Shown: piece by piece, positions 14,407-18,178 of the stretch
Numbering within the stretch: position 1 is the stretch's first letter
How the letters are laid out: every line of letters begins with the position of its first letter
Assembly: GCA_007119345.1 (NCBI GenBank)
Contig: SKPV01000092.1
Coordinates: forward strand, 1-18,178
Direction: 5' to 3'
Origin: Halovivax sp.
Lineage (GTDB): Archaea > Halobacteriota > Halobacteria > Halobacteriales > Natrialbaceae
DNA: 18,178 nt
Notes under the pieces: model-generated
The model's input: the letters and a program-made list of their open reading frames with translations, nothing else
Told to the model about the DNA's origin: nothing
Databases searched by the model: none
Position numbers and translations under genes: made by a program

Positions 14407-15431
14407 TCCTTGCTCACCCCCTCGGCGAGGTCACCGTACTTCACCGCGACCCACATGAAGGCCCCGATGAAGATGATCGCGGTGATCATGATGGCGGACG
14501 CGACGCCGTACTCCTGGAACGATATCGCCTCTCGGAAGCCGTAGACGAGGATCAGCTCGTTCTGTCTCGCCGGACCGCCCCGATTGAAGATCCACGGAAT
14601 CAGGAACTGCTGGAACGACGCCGCCGCGGTGAGGATGGCCGCGAACAGCACCGGTCGCCTGATCGCCGGCAGCGTCACGTTGACGAACCGGTGGAAGTAG
14701 CCCGCGCCGTCGACCTTCGCCGCGTCGTGCAGTTCCCGGGGGACGTCCTGCAGGGCGCTCACGATGATGAGCACCATGAACGGGTACGCGAGCCAGACTT
14801 CGGTCACCACGTACGCGAAGAACGCCTCCCACCGGCCCCCCAGCCACGGGATCGGCCCGCTGACCAGCAGGATCTCGGGTGCCGTGACCGTGGTCCAGAA
14901 GGCTGCCGCGTCGAACGCTCCGGCGACCGATCTCACGAACCCGTTGTAGTAGGTCAGCAGGAATTCGTTCAAGACGCCGAAGCGAGCGCTCGAGAACATC
15001 CCCCGCCAGACCGTGATCGTGAAGATCGTCGGGAATCCCAGCGGGATGATAACGAGCGCGCGCATGTGCCGCTTGCCCCAGACGCGCGAGTGGTTCAACA
15101 CGAGCGCGACGCCGATGGCGACGGCCACTTTGAGGACGAGCGAAACCGCTACGAACAACCACGTGATGCCCATCGACGTCCAGAACTGGGTGTCCGAGAG
15201 CAGTCGGACGTAGTTGTCCAACCCGACGAGCTCCGATCCGCCGCCGATGACCGTCCCCGCGTGAGTCGCGTCCGTCAGCGATATGTAGAAGAGGTAGAAG
15301 ATGGGGTACAGCATGAAGGAAGCGAAGAGCACGATGCCGGGAACCACGAGCAACAGACCCCAGTCTCGTCGGGTGAACGGCGTGCCGGACAGGGCTTCCG
15401 TGATCTCGCTCGCGGTACGTGGGTAGGACAT
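14403..15431 (-). CDS. Sugar ABC transporter permease, MalF type
   Basis: This 342-residue permease pairs with the MalG-type protein. The first helix is GLLLVVPGIVLFASFMLYPIFYLFYISLTD (about 25-54), with the typical MLYPIFY motif and extracellular GLDNYVRLLSD loop. The EAA loop occupies about 231-260: PRELHDAAKVDGAGYFHRFVNVTLPAIRRP. A central insertion (about 150-200, NEFLLTYYNGFVRSVAG to IPWLGGRW) is longer than in simple six-helix sugar permeases, a modest counterpart of the MalF external loop. Nine bases separate it from the upstream binding-protein stop and it overlaps the next gene by four, so the three form one operon. Function: translocation path for the sugar delivered by the lipoprotein. 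Confidence 0.92.
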   Translation of the reverse strand: MSYPRTASEITEALSGTPFTRRDWGLLLVVPGIVLFASFMLYPIFYLFYISLTDATHAGTVIGGGSELVGLDNYVRLLSDTQFWTSMGITWLFVAVSLVLKVAVAIGVALVLNHSRVWGKRHMRALVIIPLGFPTIFTITVWRGMFSSARFGVLNEFLLTYYNGFVRSVAGAFDAAAFWTTVTAPEILLVSGPIPWLGGRWEAFFAYVVTEVWLAYPFMVLIIVSALQDVPRELHDAAKVDGAGYFHRFVNVTLPAIRRPVLFAAILTAAASFQQFLIPWIFNRGGPARQNELILVYGFREAISFQEYGVASAIMITAIIFIGAFMWVAVKYGDLAEGVSKE

Positions 15432-15440
15432 GGTTGCGGC

Positions 15441-16658
15441 TCAGGCCCAGGCGTCCCTGATCCTCTCGGCCGCATCCTCGAGCGCCTCGCGCGGATCCTG
15501 GTCCCCGTTGAACACGTTGATCAGCGCGTCCTCCGTCGGCTCCCAGACGTCGTCCATCTTCGGGTGGGCCGGCATCGGCGTCCCCATGTCGACGGTCTCG
15601 GCGAACATCTGCACCGCGGGGTCGATGTCGTCCGCTTCCGCGTGGTCGACGTGGACCGGAATCATTCCGTGTCGATCGGCGTTCGTGGTGACGACCTCTT
15701 CGGTCGTCGTGTACCACTCCGTCCAATCGAGGATGGCTTCGAATTCTTCCTCCGAGGCGTCGGAGAGTTCCGAACCGAAGTACCACATCTGCACGCCGGT
15801 GTACGGGTTCGGCTCGTTGCCCTCGATCGTCGGGAGGGTCGCGACGCCCACGTCGAGATTCTCCCGGAATCCGCCGAGTTCCCACGGGCCGTTGATCGCG
15901 AACGGGGCGTTCCCGTCGTTGAACACCGTAGTCTGGGCCTCGTATTCGGGATCCTCCGGGATGTACTCCCAGAAGATTTCGTCCAAGACTTCGAGTCCCT
16001 GGACGGTCTCGTCCAGTTCGTGACCGAGCTCGTCGGCCTCGGCATCGTAGAGGTAGCCGCCGAACGCGTGCAGCCACGCGCTACAGAAGTAGGAGTCGAT
16101 GTTGTACGAGAGGCCGTACGTTCCGGCCTCCGGGTCGTGGTGTTCTTCCATGATCTCCTCCATCTCGGCGACCGTTTCCGGCGGCTCGTCCACCAGTTCC
16201 CGGTTGTAAAAGAGGGTTACGGTCTCCGAACCGAACGGGAGACCGTACACGCCGCCTTCCCAGGTAATCGCTTCTTGCGCCGCGCCGCTGTACGTGTCGA
16301 GGTCGACGGAGATGTCGTCGCTCCCGTCGTAGAGGATCTCCGGATCGTCGCGGACGGCGAACCGTCCGACCCAGTCGTGCGCCCATGCCCAGGTGTGGGG
16401 CGCGTCACCGGCTGGCGTCGCCGTTTCGATCTGTTCGTGCATGTCGCCGACGGACTCGTCGAGGAGCTCGTGGCCCGTCTCCTCCGCGAACTGCTCGATG
16501 AACCGCTCGAGGTCCTCCTCCTCGGCGCTGCTCGTGTCGTGCCAGAGACGCGCGCCCTCGTCTCCACCGCCCAAGATGCGTCCGAGACAGCCCGCGAACG
16601 TGGTTGCCGCTGCGATTCCACCCGCACCTTTGAGCAGTTGTCGTCGATCCACTGGCAT
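15441..16658 (-). CDS. Sugar ABC transporter substrate-binding lipoprotein, MalE type
   Basis: This 405-residue protein begins with a Tat signal (DRRQLLKG) and a lipobox TFAGC, so it is exported folded and anchored by Cys24. The mature part is a type-1 extracellular solute-binding protein: VYGLPFGSETVTLFYNRELVDEPPETVAEMEEI is the standard hinge segment, followed by FAINGPWELGGF, close to the MalE/maltodextrin-binding signature with its sugar-stacking Trp. The N-terminal WHDTSSAEEEDLERFIEQF fits the family start. It is first in the minus-strand operon with the MalF- and MalG-type permeases. The neighbouring intracellular GH13 enzyme and the gdh-gad pathway suggest maltodextrin or a glucose oligomer as ligand; that is inference. 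An AT-rich box upstream marks the promoter. Confidence 0.93.
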   Translation of the reverse strand: MPVDRRQLLKGAGGIAAATTFAGCLGRILGGGDEGARLWHDTSSAEEEDLERFIEQFAEETGHELLDESVGDMHEQIETATPAGDAPHTWAWAHDWVGRFAVRDDPEILYDGSDDISVDLDTYSGAAQEAITWEGGVYGLPFGSETVTLFYNRELVDEPPETVAEMEEIMEEHHDPEAGTYGLSYNIDSYFCSAWLHAFGGYLYDAEADELGHELDETVQGLEVLDEIFWEYIPEDPEYEAQTTVFNDGNAPFAINGPWELGGFRENLDVGVATLPTIEGNEPNPYTGVQMWYFGSELSDASEEEFEAILDWTEWYTTTEEVVTTNADRHGMIPVHVDHAEADDIDPAVQMFAETVDMGTPMPAHPKMDDVWEPTEDALINVFNGDQDPREALEDAAERIRDAWA

Positions 16659-16659
16659 A

Positions 16660-16687
16660 GTGAATATGTGATGAATAATAACTTCAC
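16660..16687. promoter_or_regulatory. Inverted repeat next to the MalE-type start codon
   Basis: GTGAA (16660-16664) and TTCAC (16683-16687) are separated by 18 bases and lie between the promoter box and the start codon. This position suits a repressor site, but the arms are short and the match may be chance. Confidence 0.25.
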
Positions 16688-16695
16688 CTATTTAG
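16688..16695 (-). promoter_or_regulatory. Promoter box of the sugar-importer operon
   Basis: On the minus strand CTAAATAG lies 30-37 bp before the ATG at 16658; TTATTATTCA nearer the gene is a second AT-rich candidate. Either would give a short or absent leader. Confidence 0.4.
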
Positions 16696-16744
16696 TCGTT
16701 TGGGTGGCGTTCCGTCTTCCGCGGATTTGCGTTCGTTCGACCTC

Positions 16745-16810
16745 AACGTTTTGGGCGATTTCGGGACTCACGCTCGGAACGTTTTGGGCGATTTCGGGAC
16801 TCACGCTCGG
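16745..16810. repeat. Perfect 33-bp tandem repeat, 2 copies, in divergent promoter region
   Basis: Copies at 16745-16777 and 16778-16810 are identical; each starts AACGTTTTGGGCGATTTCGG and ends GACTCACGCTCGG. The following AATATTCGG may be the start of a decayed third copy. The array lies between the divergent binding-protein and ATPase promoters, upstream of both, so it could carry binding sites for a shared activator. Confidence 0.95.
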
Positions 16811-16873
16811 AATATTCGGTTCGACCGTTCGGGCCTCGAGCCAGGCCCCAAAATCGATGACGAAATAATGCCT

Positions 16874-16892
16874 CCCAGATTCGATATCTGGG
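16874..16892. promoter_or_regulatory. Perfect 7-bp inverted repeat upstream of the ATPase promoter box
   Basis: CCCAGAT-TCGAT-ATCTGGG is an exact dyad with a 5-bp spacer. It lies immediately before the AT-rich box (16894-16903), over or next to where transcription factor B contacts DNA, a usual place for archaeal activators. No binder is identified. Confidence 0.5.
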
Positions 16893-16893
16893 G

Positions 16894-16926
16894 AAAGAAT
16901 TATGTGTACTTTCGACGCAGGACACA
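16894..16926 (+). promoter_or_regulatory. ATPase promoter box with a downstream TrmB-like dyad
   Basis: AAAGAATTAT (16894-16903) is a TATA-like box about 27-36 bp before the ATG. Directly after it, TACT (16907-16910) and AGGA (16919-16922) have the 8-bp spacing of the TrmB site TACT-N8-AGTA with one mismatch. The same axis carries a longer dyad: TGTGT (16903-16907) and ACACA (16922-16926). The arrangement mirrors the exact TrmB motif after the gad promoter box, so common control is plausible. Confidence 0.4.
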
Positions 16927-16929
16927 CAA

Positions 16930-18069
<1,140 letters not shown>

Positions 18070-18103
18070 GCGAACCGCGATCCGGCTGGCCACATCCTCA
18101 CCC

Positions 18104-18178
18104 TTTCGTCGCCGTCCTCGCACGGAGGCTTCACCGATTTCGTCGCCGTCCTCGCACGGAGGCTTCACCGATTTCGTC
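18104..18178. repeat. 34-bp tandem repeat at the window edge, 2 copies plus partial
   Basis: Identical units start at 18104 and 18138 with TTTCGTCGCCGTCCTCG and end CGGAGGCTTCACCGA; a third begins at 18172 and is cut by the window end. Each unit can form a small CCTC/GAGG hairpin with a 5-nt loop. The array starts 34 bp after the ATPase stop codon. Confidence 0.92.

Noticed and set aside
14691..16868. 725-codon plus-strand frame opposite the importer genes
   Set aside because: It runs antisense across the MalF-type and MalE-type genes, with Arg/His/Val-rich low-complexity sequence and no family features.

Overview
The window looks like a chromosomal segment of a haloarchaeon (class Halobacteria). 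Coding DNA is GC-rich with G/C at most third positions, proteins are strongly acidic, two substrate-binding proteins carry Tat lipoprotein signals, and several promoters have an AT-rich box about 25-35 bp before a start codon with little or no leader. Several genes are recognisable orthologues of Haloferax/Halobacterium enzymes.

Left part (1-6.7 kb), amino-acid uptake and propionyl-CoA: a partial Leu/Ile/Val-type ABC binding lipoprotein (minus strand, runs off the left edge) is divergent from an NSS-family sodium symporter. Then come pccB, pccX and pccA, the three-subunit haloarchaeal propionyl-CoA/acyl-CoA carboxylase. Branched-chain amino acids are degraded partly to propionyl-CoA, so the neighbourhood is coherent, though a functional link is inference.

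Middle (6.7-8.0 kb): mostly non-coding. It has one likely small gene (88 aa, resembling by eye the dimerisation domain of glutamyl-tRNA reductase), a 54-bp direct repeat and a 700-bp stretch without a gene.

Right part (8.0-18.2 kb), a sugar catabolism island: gdh (glucose dehydrogenase) overlaps gfcR (HTH-phosphoribosyltransferase sugar regulator); then gad (gluconate dehydratase), an intracellular GH13 neopullulanase/cyclomaltodextrinase, and a MalE-F-G type importer on the minus strand whose MalK-type ATPase is divergent from it. Together they can import maltodextrins, cut them in the cytoplasm to glucose, oxidise glucose to gluconate and dehydrate it to KDG, the upper semiphosphorylative Entner-Doudoroff pathway. 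The gad promoter carries an exact match to the haloarchaeal TrmB motif TACT-N7-GAGTA; a one-mismatch relative and a second dyad flank the ATPase promoter box.

The least explained signal is a set of short tandem arrays in intergenic DNA: 21 bp x4, 37 bp x4, 54 bp x2, 35 bp x4.5, 33 bp x2 and 34 bp x2+. Four of the six have periods of 33-37 bp, the units are unrelated in sequence, and three sit just after a stop codon. One was clearly made by duplication of the last codons of pccX. No IS element, CRISPR array, tRNA or rRNA was seen.
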